NCBI RefSeq assembly: GCF_008710135.1
Contig: NZ_VYKK01000016.1
Coordinates: 1 to 58,899 of the forward strand
Origin: Paenibacillus spiritus
GTDB lineage: Bacteria > Bacillota > Bacilli > Paenibacillales > Paenibacillaceae
Direction of reading: 5' to 3'
Length of the DNA stretch: 58,899 nt
Part shown: in pieces, positions 26,301-33,493 of the stretch
How positions within the stretch are numbered: the stretch's first letter is position 1
Layout of the letters: every line of letters starts with the position of its first letter
The notes under the pieces: model-generated
Databases searched by the model: none
The model's input: only the letters and a program-made list of their open reading frames with translations
Told to the model about the DNA's origin: nothing
Translations under genes and position numbers: made by a program

Positions 26301-26845
26301 AAATCCGCAAGCGCAAGGTCACGATGCTCGGCGAGGAGGATACCTCGGCCAAGGAGGTCAGCACCGTCATCGACCTGTCGATCGACGCCTATCTGCCGTC
26401 CGAGTATATCTATGACAGCGTGCAGAAGATCGAGATCTACAAAAAGGTGGCTGCCGTCTCGACGTTCGAGGAAGCGGCGGAGCTGGAAGACGAGCTCCTG
26501 GACCGGTTCGGAGAGCTGCCGGAGGCGGTCGTCAACCTCTTGTCGGTAGCACGGCTGAAGATTTACGGAAGAGTCTACGGACTGGAGACGATCAGCCGCC
26601 GGGGAGACGAGGTGTCGCTGAGCTTCTTCGAAGGCCGGATCGCGGCGTTCGACACCGCCGGGCTGGCCAAGGTTGGCAATTCTTTTGAAAGACGTGTACA
26701 ATTTGAGAAGGGTGACAAGGCGATCATCCGTGTAAAAACGAAAGGATTGGACGACCGCGGTCTTCTGGAGCTGCTGGAGCGGTTCCTCGAAGAGGTCAAG
26801 TCGTCTTTCAAACCGAAGGGAGAACTACATGATGCGTTTAAGTAA
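23321..26845 (+). CDS. mfd: Transcription-repair coupling factor
   Basis: This encodes 1174 residues. Mfd removes RNA polymerase stalled at lesions and recruits UvrA. In order there are a UvrB-like N-terminal module (GLSGSARQIML, VTHNMFSAQKMADDL), a CarD-like RNAP-interaction domain (ELKIGDYVVHQNHGIGKYMG, near residue 490), and the RecG-like motor with Walker A GDVGYGKTEVA near residue 640, DEEQRFGV near 740 and the QLRGRVGRS helicase motif. The C-terminal TRCF domain ends the protein. I use the TTG at 23321 after AGAGAGGTG. A GTG at 23312 falls in that site. It overlaps the next gene by 17 nt. Confidence 0.97.
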   Translation: MLQGLIEAFSKDSDFQSVTRGVAAGMKEQLVSGLSGSARQIMLAALHEETGRPLLVVTHNMFSAQKMADDLQEILSPDRVLLYPANELVAAEAAVSGPETLAQRIEVLNRCARGFRGIVVAPYSGVRRLLPAPQVFEQARLTIDQEGTLNLEEFLRSMIGMGYERVERVENRGEMSLRGGIIDFYPMTSELAYRVELFDDEIDSIRTFDPADQRSIDKVRSIVIEPVQEIIASRERLAEAADRASALLEKQLEKTADRQAKQRLREEIGREMEFLREGTHFQEIYKYIALLYPERFHMYDYMQKDTLLILDEPARLLETAKQLERDESEWNLHLLQNGKTLPDFHLSVDSDTVMYKRPFQSLFMSIFLRQVPHVQPQNILGFISRGMQDFHGQMNVLKAEMERWHKSGVKVIMLAGGEDRIQRIRRVLDDYDIEEPTILQGNLGSGFELPSIHLAVVTENELFSQKQRKARKLSKNVDNAERIKSYTELKIGDYVVHQNHGIGKYMGIGTLEVSGIHRDYMHIMYAGGDKLSVPIEQIDLIQKYVGSEDKEPKVYKLGGNEWTRVTNKVRSSVQDIADDLIKLYAERQSAPGFAFDRDTPEQQEFEEMFPYEETRDQVRAIEEIKKDMEQNRPMDRLLCGDVGYGKTEVAIRAAFKAAIEGKQVAVLVPTTILAQQHYETFRERFSSYPINIQVLSRFRSRKEQNETIKGVKQGTVDIVIGTHRLLSQDLVFKDLGLLIVDEEQRFGVTHKEKLKKLKTNVDVLTLTATPIPRTLHMSMLGVRDLSVIETPPENRFPVQTYVVEYSQTLVREAVERELARGGQVYYLYNRVQGIHEMAAQISMLVPEARVGVGHGQMSESELEKTILDFLDGEYDVLVSTSIIETGVDIPNVNTLIVHDADKMGLSQLYQLRGRVGRSNRIAYAYFTYQRDKVLTEVAEKRLQSIKEFTELGSGFKIAMRDLSIRGAGNLLGAEQHGFIASVGFDLYSQMLAEEIRKRKVTMLGEEDTSAKEVSTVIDLSIDAYLPSEYIYDSVQKIEIYKKVAAVSTFEEAAELEDELLDRFGELPEAVVNLLSVARLKIYGRVYGLETISRRGDEVSLSFFEGRIAAFDTAGLAKVGNSFERRVQFEKGDKAIIRVKTKGLDDRGLLELLERFLEEVKSSFKPKGELHDAFK

Positions 26846-27875
26846 CCGTAAATCCTGGAAGGTTCTGCTGGTCTCGATGGCCGCGGCGCTTTCTTTCTCC
26901 ATGCTGGCCGGCTGCAGCGACAACAAGGAAGAGAAGGACAACAGCACGGCGCTGGCGACTTACAAGGGCGGGGAAGTGACCCAGAAGGAATTCGACACCA
27001 GCATTCATGTGATGAAGTTTCTGTCTCCGGATCAGTCCCAGTACCTGGATATGGATGTGTTCAAAGAGACACTGCTTAAGCAGCTTGCTGCTTTTGAATA
27101 TTTGCAGGGACAAGCCAAGGATGAGGCGAAGAAGGAAGCGGAGTCCCAGGCGGATACCCAGATCAAGACCTACAAGAGCGGGATGGGCGAGAGCTATGAG
27201 AGCTCGCTGAAGGAACAGAATCTGACGGAATCGCAGGTCCGCGATTATATGGTCCGCGTGCTGACCGTCTATCAGGATATGCGGCTCAAGGTGACCGACG
27301 ACGATGTGAAGAAGTATTTTGACGAACACAAGGGCGATTTCACCGTCGCTTCGGTCCGCCACGTGCTGGTCGGCTTCACCGACAGCAACAATAAGGAGCG
27401 TACGGACGCCGATGCGCTGAAGCGGGCGCAGGAAGTGAAGGCGAAGCTGGACGGCGGCGCCGACTTCGCTGCCGTGGCGAAGGAATACTCCGACGATACC
27501 GGCTCCAAGGAGACCGGCGGGCTGTATGAGAACAAGGCGCTCGGCACGTATGTCGAGGAATTCAAGCAGGCGGCGCTGACGCTGCCGCTCAATACGATCA
27601 GCGATCCGGTCAAGACGACCTATGGCTACCACATCATGAAGGTGGAATCGCGCACCGAGAAGACGTTCGACAAGCTGACCGACGACGAGAAGACGCAGAT
27701 CAAGGACACGCTGTCCTCCGAGAAGGTGCAGAGCTTCCTGGAGAAGGATCTGGATGGCATTATTACGAAAATCAATCTGCCGAAGGCTTCCGCTTCGGCA
27801 GCGACCGGAGCGTCCGCCGCACCGGCGGCATCGGCCCCTGCGGCAGCGCCGGCTGCAAGCCCGGCGGCGCAATAA
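26829..27875 (+). CDS. PpiC-type peptidyl-prolyl isomerase lipoprotein (PrsA/SurA-like)
   Basis: This encodes 348 residues. It is probably an extracytoplasmic foldase anchored by a lipid. The signal peptide ends in the lipobox LAGC near residue 29. A SurA-like N-terminal helical region precedes a parvulin domain at about residues 165-270 (VRHVLVGFTDSNNKER, GADFAAVAKEYSDD, YGYHIMKVESR). The last 30 residues are a low-complexity Ala/Ser/Pro tail. GAAGGGAG precedes the ATG. The start lies inside mfd (17-nt overlap), suggesting translational coupling. B. subtilis has no gene here. Confidence 0.93.
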   Translation: MMRLSNRKSWKVLLVSMAAALSFSMLAGCSDNKEEKDNSTALATYKGGEVTQKEFDTSIHVMKFLSPDQSQYLDMDVFKETLLKQLAAFEYLQGQAKDEAKKEAESQADTQIKTYKSGMGESYESSLKEQNLTESQVRDYMVRVLTVYQDMRLKVTDDDVKKYFDEHKGDFTVASVRHVLVGFTDSNNKERTDADALKRAQEVKAKLDGGADFAAVAKEYSDDTGSKETGGLYENKALGTYVEEFKQAALTLPLNTISDPVKTTYGYHIMKVESRTEKTFDKLTDDEKTQIKDTLSSEKVQSFLEKDLDGIITKINLPKASASAATGASAAPAASAPAAAPAASPAAQ

Positions 27876-27907
27876 AACCTTCTTCTCTGATCCCGCGGCC
27901 ATTCAGG

Positions 27908-27947
27908 CCCGGCGGAACGGCTCTGCCGTCTTCGCCGGGTTTTTTTG
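27908..27947 (+). terminator. Intrinsic terminator after the PpiC gene
   Basis: CCCGGCG pairs with CGCCGGG around an 18-nt loop that can itself pair, followed by eight T residues. Confidence 0.85.
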
Positions 27948-27990
27948 GCGTTCCCGCAGGCAGGATGCCTGTCGTCCGGGCGTACCGGGA

Positions 27991-28021
27991 TGTATAAGGA
28001 ATTGGGAACAGATGAATACTA
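27991..28021 (+). promoter_or_regulatory. Sigma-G-like promoter of spoVT
   Basis: TGTATA (27991-27996), an 18-bp spacer and AATACTA (28015-28021) fit the sigma-G consensus (TGMATA, 17-18, CATACTA) with one mismatch in each element. SpoVT is sigma-G dependent in B. subtilis. Confidence 0.65.
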
Positions 28022-28117
28022 TGGTCAGTACTCAAAGCGACCCGGGTGGGAGGCCTTCTGAGCCCACCGCGCAGCAATAGGCACTATACTTCCTTAGAAA
28101 GCGGGGCAACAGGTGAA

Positions 28118-28660
28118 ATGAAGGCAACTGGTATCGTTAGACGCATCGACGACCTCGGTCGGGTGGTCATTCCCAAAGAAATCAGACGGACGCTGCGCAT
28201 CCGCGAAGGCGATCCGCTCGAAATTTTTGTAGACCGCGACGGCGAGGTCATTCTCAAGAAATACTCCCCGATCGGCGAGCTCGGCGATTTCGCCAAGGAG
28301 TACGCGGAGTCCTTGTTTGAAAGCACCGGACATATTACCCTCATTACCGATCGTGACACCTTCGTCGCTCTGTCAGGCGGCTCCAAGAAGGATTATCTGG
28401 AGAAGCCGGTCGGGCCGCTGCTGGAGAAATGCATGGACAGCCGCAAAACCGTGCTGGAAACGGGAAGCGGCAGCTATGAGATCGGCAAGGATCACCCGGA
28501 GGAGCTGTCTTCCTACGTGATCGCACCGATCATCTCCGGCGGGGACCCGATTGGTTCCGTCGTGATGATGAGCAAGGACGAATCGGTCAACATGGGGCAG
28601 ATGGAAGTCAAGATGGCCGAGACGGCCGCCGCCTTTCTGGGCAAGCAGATGGAGCAGTAA
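28118..28660 (+). CDS. spoVT: Stage V sporulation regulator SpoVT
   Basis: This encodes 180 residues. SpoVT fine-tunes sigma-G target genes in the forespore. The N-terminal AbrB-type DNA-binding domain (MKATGIVRRIDDLGRVVIPK) is followed by a GAF-like domain to the C-terminus (SSYVIAPIISGGDPIGSVVM). I use the ATG at 28118 behind ACAGGTGA. An in-frame start at 28046 would add 24 unrelated residues. The sigma-G-like promoter lies about 90 nt upstream and a very strong terminator follows. Confidence 0.95.
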   Translation: MKATGIVRRIDDLGRVVIPKEIRRTLRIREGDPLEIFVDRDGEVILKKYSPIGELGDFAKEYAESLFESTGHITLITDRDTFVALSGGSKKDYLEKPVGPLLEKCMDSRKTVLETGSGSYEIGKDHPEELSSYVIAPIISGGDPIGSVVMMSKDESVNMGQMEVKMAETAAAFLGKQMEQ

Positions 28661-28675
28661 AAGGTCTTACGTTCT

Positions 28676-28731
28676 CCCGCTTTTCTCTTCCCGGCGGCAA
28701 GAAGCCGGGAAGAGAAAAGCGGGTTTTATTT
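28676..28731 (+). terminator. Very strong intrinsic terminator after spoVT
   Basis: A perfect 20-bp stem (28676-28695 with 28704-28723) encloses an 8-nt loop and is followed by TTTTATT. It is one of the most stable hairpins in the window. Confidence 0.92.
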
Positions 28732-28758
28732 TGGCCGCGGCGGAATCTACGGTATAAT
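28731..28758 (+). promoter_or_regulatory. Possible promoter of the flippase gene
   Basis: TTGGCC (28731-28736) is followed after 16 bp by a consensus TATAAT (28753-28758). The gene starts 43 nt downstream. Confidence 0.5.
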
Positions 28759-28800
28759 GAAGAACGGTATAAGCAAGGAGAAAGCAGGGCGGAAGCGCAC

Positions 28801-30549
28801 ATGAAATCATCCACGACAAGCTCGAAGCTGCTGGAAGGGGCGTTCATGCTGAGCGCCGCGGCGCTGCTCTCGAAGCTGATCGGCACTCTTCAGAAGATTC
28901 CGCTGCAGAATTTGGGCGGAGATGCCGTCTTCGGCATTTATAATACGGTGAACCCGATTTATTCGCTGCTCCTGACCGTCGCGATGCTCGGACTGCCGAC
29001 CGGAATCTCGAAATTTGTGGCCGAGTCGGCTGCGGCGGGGGATTCTGCGACAGCCCGGACGGTGCTCCGGCTGGGAGCGCTGCTGTCGGGCGCGGCCGGA
29101 CTTGTGCTGGGTGCGGCCGCCTATGCCGGAGCGCCCCTGATCGCCCTCTGGGTCGGAAGCTCTCCTATTGTGCCGGCGATTCGGGCGGCTTCTCTGGCGA
29201 TGGCCGTCGTTCCGGCCATGAGCGCGCTCCGGGGGTATTTTCAGGGCCTCCAGAACATGGCGCCGACCGCCCTCTCCCAGATTATCGAACAGAGCGCCCG
29301 GGTGGCTGTCATGGTCGGCCTGCTGCTGTATCTGACCGGGGCGGGTGCCGGCGGCGGCAAGATCGCAGCCGGAGCCATGCTGGGCTCGGCGGGCGGCGGA
29401 CTGGCCGGCCTGGGCGTCATGCTGGTCTTCTGGCGCCGGCACCGGAAGAGCGCAGAGGAGCTGCGGCCGGTGGAACCGAAGACGGCGGGGAACGGAGAGC
29501 CGGCCGGACCGGCAGACGGAGGCACGGCTGCGGCCGTGCCGGGCCTGTCGGATCGGCAGAGAAGGGAAGCGGAAGCCGCGCTGGCCGAAGCGGCCGCGGG
29601 GGCGGAGCGTCTGCCGCGGGCGGGAGCCTCCGGGCTGCTTCGGGCCATGCTGCTCTACAGCATTCCCGTCATGCTCGGCAGTCTGGCCGTGCCGCTCGTC
29701 AATCTGGTGGATGTGTTCACCATGCCGCGGCTGCTCGCCGAAGGGCGGAGCGAAGCGGAGGCGATGGCCCAGTTCGGCATCTATAACCGCGGCCTGCCGC
29801 TCGTCCAGCTGGTGACGATGCTGGCTACCTCGCTGTCGGTGCTGTTCATTCCGTTCATGGCGGAATCCAAGTACCGGGGCGACCTGGAGGAGATCCGGAC
29901 GCGGACGCGGCTGTCCCTGCGCTGGTTCTGGCTGCTCGGCCTGGCCGCCGCTGCGGGTCTGGCCGTGCTGGCCGCGCCGATCAACCGCGCGCTCTACGGC
30001 GACGGCTCCGGCACGGCCGTCATCGCGCTGCTCGGGCTCACCGCCGCCGCCGGCACGGTGAGCATTATCGCCGCCGCGCTGCTGCAAGGGCTCGGCCAGG
30101 TGCGCGCTCCCGCGCTGCACCTGCTCGCCTCCGCCGCGCTGAAGGCGGCGCTCAACCTGCTGCTGGTTCCGCAGCAGGGCATTGTCGGCGCGGCCGTCGC
30201 CGGCGTGGCCGCCCAGGTGCTGGCCGCAGCGCTGAACGTGCTGCTGCTGCGCAAGGCCGCCGGTCTGCGGCTTCGCCCCGCAGACGTGCTGCTTCAGCCC
30301 GCCGGACTTGCCGCGGGCCTCGGCCTGGCCGCTGCCGCCGCCGCTTACGGGGGCGGCGCGGCGCTGGCTGCGGCCGGCGTCGGCGGCCGCCTGGGCGCGC
30401 TGGCGGAGACGCTGCTTGGCGTAGCGGCCGGCGTGGCCGCCTTCGCCGTGCTGGCTGTCCGCCTGCGCCTGATCTCCGAGAGCGAGCTGCGCCGACTCCC
30501 GGGCTTCGGGCCGAAGCTGGCCGACCGGTTCGGCCGGCTGATGCGCTGA
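28801..30549 (+). CDS. SpoVB/YabM-like polysaccharide or lipid flippase (MOP family)
   Basis: This encodes 582 residues, longer than the roughly 530 of B. subtilis YabM. The membrane segments are spread over two halves, starting with EGAFMLSAAALLSKLIGTLQ and IYNTVNPIYSLLLTVAML. The family exports lipid-linked wall or spore-cortex precursors. Between the halves, about residues 220-275, is a long hydrophilic loop rich in A, E, R and G that is not part of the usual fold. The C-terminal third is extremely Ala/Leu/Gly-rich and GC-rich. It is followed by yabN, as yabM is in B. subtilis. The substrate is unknown. Confidence 0.9.
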   Translation: MKSSTTSSKLLEGAFMLSAAALLSKLIGTLQKIPLQNLGGDAVFGIYNTVNPIYSLLLTVAMLGLPTGISKFVAESAAAGDSATARTVLRLGALLSGAAGLVLGAAAYAGAPLIALWVGSSPIVPAIRAASLAMAVVPAMSALRGYFQGLQNMAPTALSQIIEQSARVAVMVGLLLYLTGAGAGGGKIAAGAMLGSAGGGLAGLGVMLVFWRRHRKSAEELRPVEPKTAGNGEPAGPADGGTAAAVPGLSDRQRREAEAALAEAAAGAERLPRAGASGLLRAMLLYSIPVMLGSLAVPLVNLVDVFTMPRLLAEGRSEAEAMAQFGIYNRGLPLVQLVTMLATSLSVLFIPFMAESKYRGDLEEIRTRTRLSLRWFWLLGLAAAAGLAVLAAPINRALYGDGSGTAVIALLGLTAAAGTVSIIAAALLQGLGQVRAPALHLLASAALKAALNLLLVPQQGIVGAAVAGVAAQVLAAALNVLLLRKAAGLRLRPADVLLQPAGLAAGLGLAAAAAAYGGGAALAAAGVGGRLGALAETLLGVAAGVAAFAVLAVRLRLISESELRRLPGFGPKLADRFGRLMR

Positions 30550-30616
30550 CCGGTGCAGGAGCGGGGAGCAGCTTGGAAATTTGACAGGCCCGCACGGGCC
30601 AGAGGAGAGATAAAGG

Positions 30617-32110
30617 ATGAGTGCAAGTCTGACCATCGTCGGTCTCGGCTCCGGAAATCCGGACCGGCTGACGCTCGGTATCGTCAAGCGGCTTCAGTCC
30701 GCATCGGCTGTCTATGTCCGTACCCGGGAGCATCCGGTTATGGCCGCGCTGGAGGAGCTGGGCGTTGAGAGCCGCTCCTTCGACGGGCTGTACGAGTCGC
30801 TGCCGACCTTTCCGGAGGTATACGCCGCCATTACCGATGCCCTGATCGCGGCAGCCAAGGCGGGAGCTGAAGGCGACCGTATCCTGTATGCGGTTCCCGG
30901 CCATCCCATGGTGGCGGAATCGGCCGTATCGCAGCTGCTCCGGCGCTGTCCGGAAGAAGGCATCGAACTGGAGATTCTGGGCGGCGAGAGCTTCCTGGAT
31001 GAAGCTTTTGTCCGGCTTGGCTTCGATCCGATCGAGGGCTTTCAGCTTCTGGACGCCACGGGCATGCAGCCGTCGCATGTGCGGCCGGAGCTGCACACGC
31101 TGATCGGCCAGGTCTACGATTCCTTCACGGCTTCGGAAGCGAAGCTCTGTCTGCTGGAGCGGTACCCGGCCGAGTATGAAGTGACGGTCGGCCATGCGCT
31201 CGGCGTAGAAGGGGAAGAAACCATCGTCAAGGTCCCGCTCTTTGAGCTGGACCGGTTGGAGGGATACGGCAATCTGTCGCTGATATATATTCCCGCCGAT
31301 TCTTCGGAACAGCTGCGCCGCCGTACCTTCGAGCGTCTGCACGAGATTGTCGGGATTCTGCGAAGCCCCGAGGGTTGCCCCTGGGACCGGGAGCAGACGC
31401 ATGAATCGCTGCGCAAGAATCTCATTGAAGAGACCTATGAGGTGCTGGAGACGATTGATGAGGACGATCCCGAGCACATGAAGGAGGAGCTGGGCGATCT
31501 GCTGCTGCAGATTCTGCTTCATTCCCAAATGGAAGAAGAGACCGGGATCTTCAATGTCTACGATGTCATCCAGGGCTTGAACGACAAGCTGATCTTCCGC
31601 CATCCGCATGTGTTCGGCGGCGAGAACGCGCCCGATGCCGAGGCGGCGCTGCGCAACTGGGAAGGCATGAAGGCGGAGGAGAAACGGCTCAAGGGCCTGG
31701 AGCCGGAGAAGCAGTCCGCTCTAAGCGGCGTGCCGCGCGATCTTCCGGCGCTGATGAAGGCCTACAAGCTGCAGAAGAAGGCCGCCAAGGTCGGCTTTGA
31801 CTGGGGAGCGGTCGGCGAAGTGCTGGACAAGATCGCCGAAGAGCTGGACGAGCTGCGGGAAGCCATAGCGGAGGGAATGCCTGCCGAGGAGCAGGCGCTG
31901 GAGCTCGGCGATCTTCTGTTCGCGGCGGTCAATGCCGCGCGCTTCATCGGCGCCGATCCGGAAGAGGCGCTCAGCCGGACGAACCGCAAATTTCTGCAGC
32001 GGTTCGCCCATATCGAGAAGCGTCTTCTCCAGCAGGGGAAGACGCCGCAGGACAGCAACCTGGAGGAGATGGAGACCCTCTGGCAGGAGGCGAAGCGGGA
32101 GGAAGGCTAG
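30617..32110 (+). CDS. yabN: SAM-methylase-like / MazG nucleotide pyrophosphohydrolase fusion (YabN)
   Basis: This encodes 497 residues. The N-terminal domain (to about residue 220) has the tetrapyrrole-methylase fold (LTIVGLGSGNPDRLTLG, YAVPGHPMVAE). The C-terminal half contains two MazG regions (GCPWDREQTHESLRKNLIEE near residue 255 with GDLLLQI, and a second with LGDLLFAAVNAARF). MazG removes aberrant NTPs. The role of the methylase-like half is unsettled. AGAGGAGA precedes the ATG. The same fusion and position occur in B. subtilis. Confidence 0.94.
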   Translation: MSASLTIVGLGSGNPDRLTLGIVKRLQSASAVYVRTREHPVMAALEELGVESRSFDGLYESLPTFPEVYAAITDALIAAAKAGAEGDRILYAVPGHPMVAESAVSQLLRRCPEEGIELEILGGESFLDEAFVRLGFDPIEGFQLLDATGMQPSHVRPELHTLIGQVYDSFTASEAKLCLLERYPAEYEVTVGHALGVEGEETIVKVPLFELDRLEGYGNLSLIYIPADSSEQLRRRTFERLHEIVGILRSPEGCPWDREQTHESLRKNLIEETYEVLETIDEDDPEHMKEELGDLLLQILLHSQMEEETGIFNVYDVIQGLNDKLIFRHPHVFGGENAPDAEAALRNWEGMKAEEKRLKGLEPEKQSALSGVPRDLPALMKAYKLQKKAAKVGFDWGAVGEVLDKIAEELDELREAIAEGMPAEEQALELGDLLFAAVNAARFIGADPEEALSRTNRKFLQRFAHIEKRLLQQGKTPQDSNLEEMETLWQEAKREEG

Positions 32111-32134
32111 AGGGGGGCCTTTCGCCTCCTTTTT
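32110..32134 (+). terminator. Possible terminator after yabN
   Basis: GGGGGGC pairs with GCCTCC(T), including G-U pairs, followed by a T-rich tract (TCCTTTTT). Confidence 0.5.
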
Positions 32135-32265
32135 GAATAAATCGACAGCAGGCGGCAGGAATTTGAAAGCCCATCCAGAATATCAACAAGCATGAAGCGC
32201 GTGCCGGCTCCCAGGCTATCCGCACCGTTTCTGAATTTCACGAATACCGGGAGGAACGTGTAACG

Positions 32266-32538
32266 ATGAACAAGACCGATTTGATCAACAGCATTTCCGA
32301 GAAGCACAGTCTGTCCAAGAAGGACGTAGAGGTTGTGCTGAACGGTTTCCTCGACGAAATCAGCGGCGCGCTCGCCCAAGGCGACAAAGTGCAGCTCATC
32401 GGGTTCGGCACCTTCGAGACCCGCAAGCGTTCCGGACGGACAGGACGCAATCCGCAGACCGGCGATACCATTGAAATTCCGGAATCCACGGTTCCGGCAT
32501 TCAAAGCCGGCAACAAGCTTAAAGAAGCCGTGAACTAA
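32266..32538 (+). CDS. hup: HU-family histone-like DNA-binding protein
   Basis: This encodes 90 residues. HU dimers bend and compact DNA. The sequence follows the family end to end: MNKTDLINSISEKHSLSKKD, GFGTFETRKRSGRTGRNPQT, and FKAGNKLKEAVN at the C-terminus, with the DNA-contact arm RNPQTGDTIEIP. GGGAGGA precedes the ATG. In B. subtilis no HU gene lies here (hbs is elsewhere). Its stop codon overlaps the rqcP start (TAATG), so the two are translationally coupled. Confidence 0.96.
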   Translation: MNKTDLINSISEKHSLSKKDVEVVLNGFLDEISGALAQGDKVQLIGFGTFETRKRSGRTGRNPQTGDTIEIPESTVPAFKAGNKLKEAVN

Positions 32539-32816
32539 TGCGGCTGGATAAATTTCTGAAGGTCAGCCGCCTGATCAAGCGCCGCACCGTGGCCAAAGAC
32601 GTGTCCGAGCAGGGCCGGGTGCTGATCAACGGCAAGGAATCGAAGCCCAGCAGCACCGTGAAGATCGGCGACGAGATTACGGTGCAGTTCGGCCAGAAGC
32701 TGGTGACCGTCCGTGTAGAGAAGCTGGTCGAGACGACCCGCAAGGATGAAGCGGCCGGTATGTACACACTGCTTCGGGAAGAACCGCTGCCCAAGAGCAC
32801 CGGTCTGGACTGGTAA
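32538..32816 (+). CDS. rqcP: S4-domain ribosome quality-control factor RqcP (YabO)
   Basis: This encodes 92 residues. RqcP binds stalled 50S subunits with RqcH and helps C-terminal alanine tailing of stuck peptides; it is the Hsp15-like partner. The S4 RNA-binding domain is MRLDKFLKVSRLIKRRTVAK with GRVLINGKESKPSSTVKIGD. A basic tail (KLVETTRKDEAAG) follows. It overlaps the HU stop codon by one base. It is the yabO of the yabM-yabN-yabO-yabP-yabQ series. Confidence 0.94.
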   Translation: MRLDKFLKVSRLIKRRTVAKDVSEQGRVLINGKESKPSSTVKIGDEITVQFGQKLVTVRVEKLVETTRKDEAAGMYTLLREEPLPKSTGLDW

Positions 32817-32894
32817 GCAGCCGCACGCGGCTTGCCGGAACCGGCCGGTACAGAGAAGCCTAGCCGGGTGAAACCGCATAGCGTTCTTACACGG

Positions 32895-32938
32895 AACAAC
32901 CCCGTTGTCCGCTCGGGAGAGCAGACGGCGGGGTTGTT
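32895..32938 (+). terminator. Hairpin in the rqcP-yabP gap
   Basis: AACAACCCCG pairs with CGGGGTTGTT around a 24-nt loop. Only GTCATT follows, so termination may be weak. It is the only clear transcription signal in the first half of this 392-nt gap. Confidence 0.5.
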
Positions 32939-33056
32939 GTCATTCAGAACTTCAGCACGGCGGAAGGCGCTGCCTTGAGACTGACACGGGCTGCCACGAG
33001 CTGTGGCAATCCGCTGAAGAGCCGCTTCCCCGTCGGCCGCCTCTCCTTGCACAGGC

Positions 33057-33104
33057 TTGGATGAGTCGTTCTCCTCAGCTTTGGATAAGTCGCTCGCCTC
33101 AGCT
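33057..33104. repeat. Tandem 24-bp duplication in the rqcP-yabP gap
   Basis: Two adjacent 24-nt units (33057-33080 and 33081-33104) share 21 of 24 bases, each of the form TTGGATrAGTCGyTCkCCTC plus AGCT. The gap has no gene I can support, so the repeat is unexplained. Confidence 0.6.
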
Positions 33105-33150
33105 CCGTCAGCCTTCAAGCTCGCCGACGCGGATTCGCCGTTCCCGTTCT

Positions 33151-33185
33151 GTTCTAACCTCGACAAGCCCGCCATAGATTAGAAC
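33151..33185. repeat. Inverted repeat upstream of yabP
   Basis: GTTCTAA (33151-33157) and TTAGAAC (33179-33185) form a perfect 7-bp inverted repeat. Between them lies CATAGATT, which matches the sigma-E -10 (CATACAMT) at 6 of 8 positions, although the -35 is poor. It may be the yabPQ promoter and operator region. Confidence 0.4.
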
Positions 33186-33208
33186 GAGAAGAAAGGGGGG
33201 CATGATTC

Positions 33209-33493
33209 ATGATGGATTCCGGCAGACCGGCCAAGCAGCATGATCTGCAGCTGCGCAGCCGCAAGCAGCTTGACCTGACGGGGATACAGAACGTGGAGAG
33301 CTTTGACAGCGAGGAATTTCTGCTCCGGACGGAGCTCGGGGGACTGACGATACGGGGAACTCATCTGCATATCAAGCATCTCAGTCTGGAGAACGGGCAG
33401 CTCTCGTTGGAAGGCAACGTGCAGTCGCTCGTCTATTTTGATCCCGGCAGCCAGACCAAGTCCAAGGGCCTTCTGGGCAAGCTGTTCAAATGA
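33209..33493 (+). CDS. yabP: Sporulation protein YabP
   Basis: This encodes 94 residues. YabP belongs to the small beta-rich YabP/YqfC family needed for spore cortex formation in the mother cell. Recognisable parts are LRSRKQLDLTGIQNVESFD, LRTELGGLTIRGTHLHIKHL and the C-terminal GNVQSLVYF. Ribosome site GAAAGGGGGG lies 8 nt before the ATG pair at 33209/33212. It overlaps yabQ by 4 nt, as in B. subtilis, where the pair is sigma-E controlled. Confidence 0.93.
   Translation: MMDSGRPAKQHDLQLRSRKQLDLTGIQNVESFDSEEFLLRTELGGLTIRGTHLHIKHLSLENGQLSLEGNVQSLVYFDPGSQTKSKGLLGKLFK

Noticed and set aside
23543..26701. A 1052-codon open frame antisense to mfd
   Set aside because: It lies fully opposite a canonical mfd gene, lacks any recognisable domain or ribosome site, and is what GC-rich codon bias produces on the reverse strand.
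28807..30687. A 626-codon open frame antisense to the flippase gene
   Set aside because: Its composition (R, Q, G, H repeats) mirrors the Ala/Leu-rich sense gene, and no start signal or domain is visible.
32519..33175. A 218-codon minus-strand frame over rqcP and the following gap
   Set aside because: The putative ATG has no Shine-Dalgarno sequence, the frame is antisense to rqcP, and the N-terminal part is low-complexity derived from the tandem repeat.
32905..33177. A 90-codon plus-strand frame in the rqcP-yabP gap
   Set aside because: It is Arg/Ser/Pro-rich, lacks a ribosome site, and includes the tandem repeat and hairpin; it does not look protein-like.
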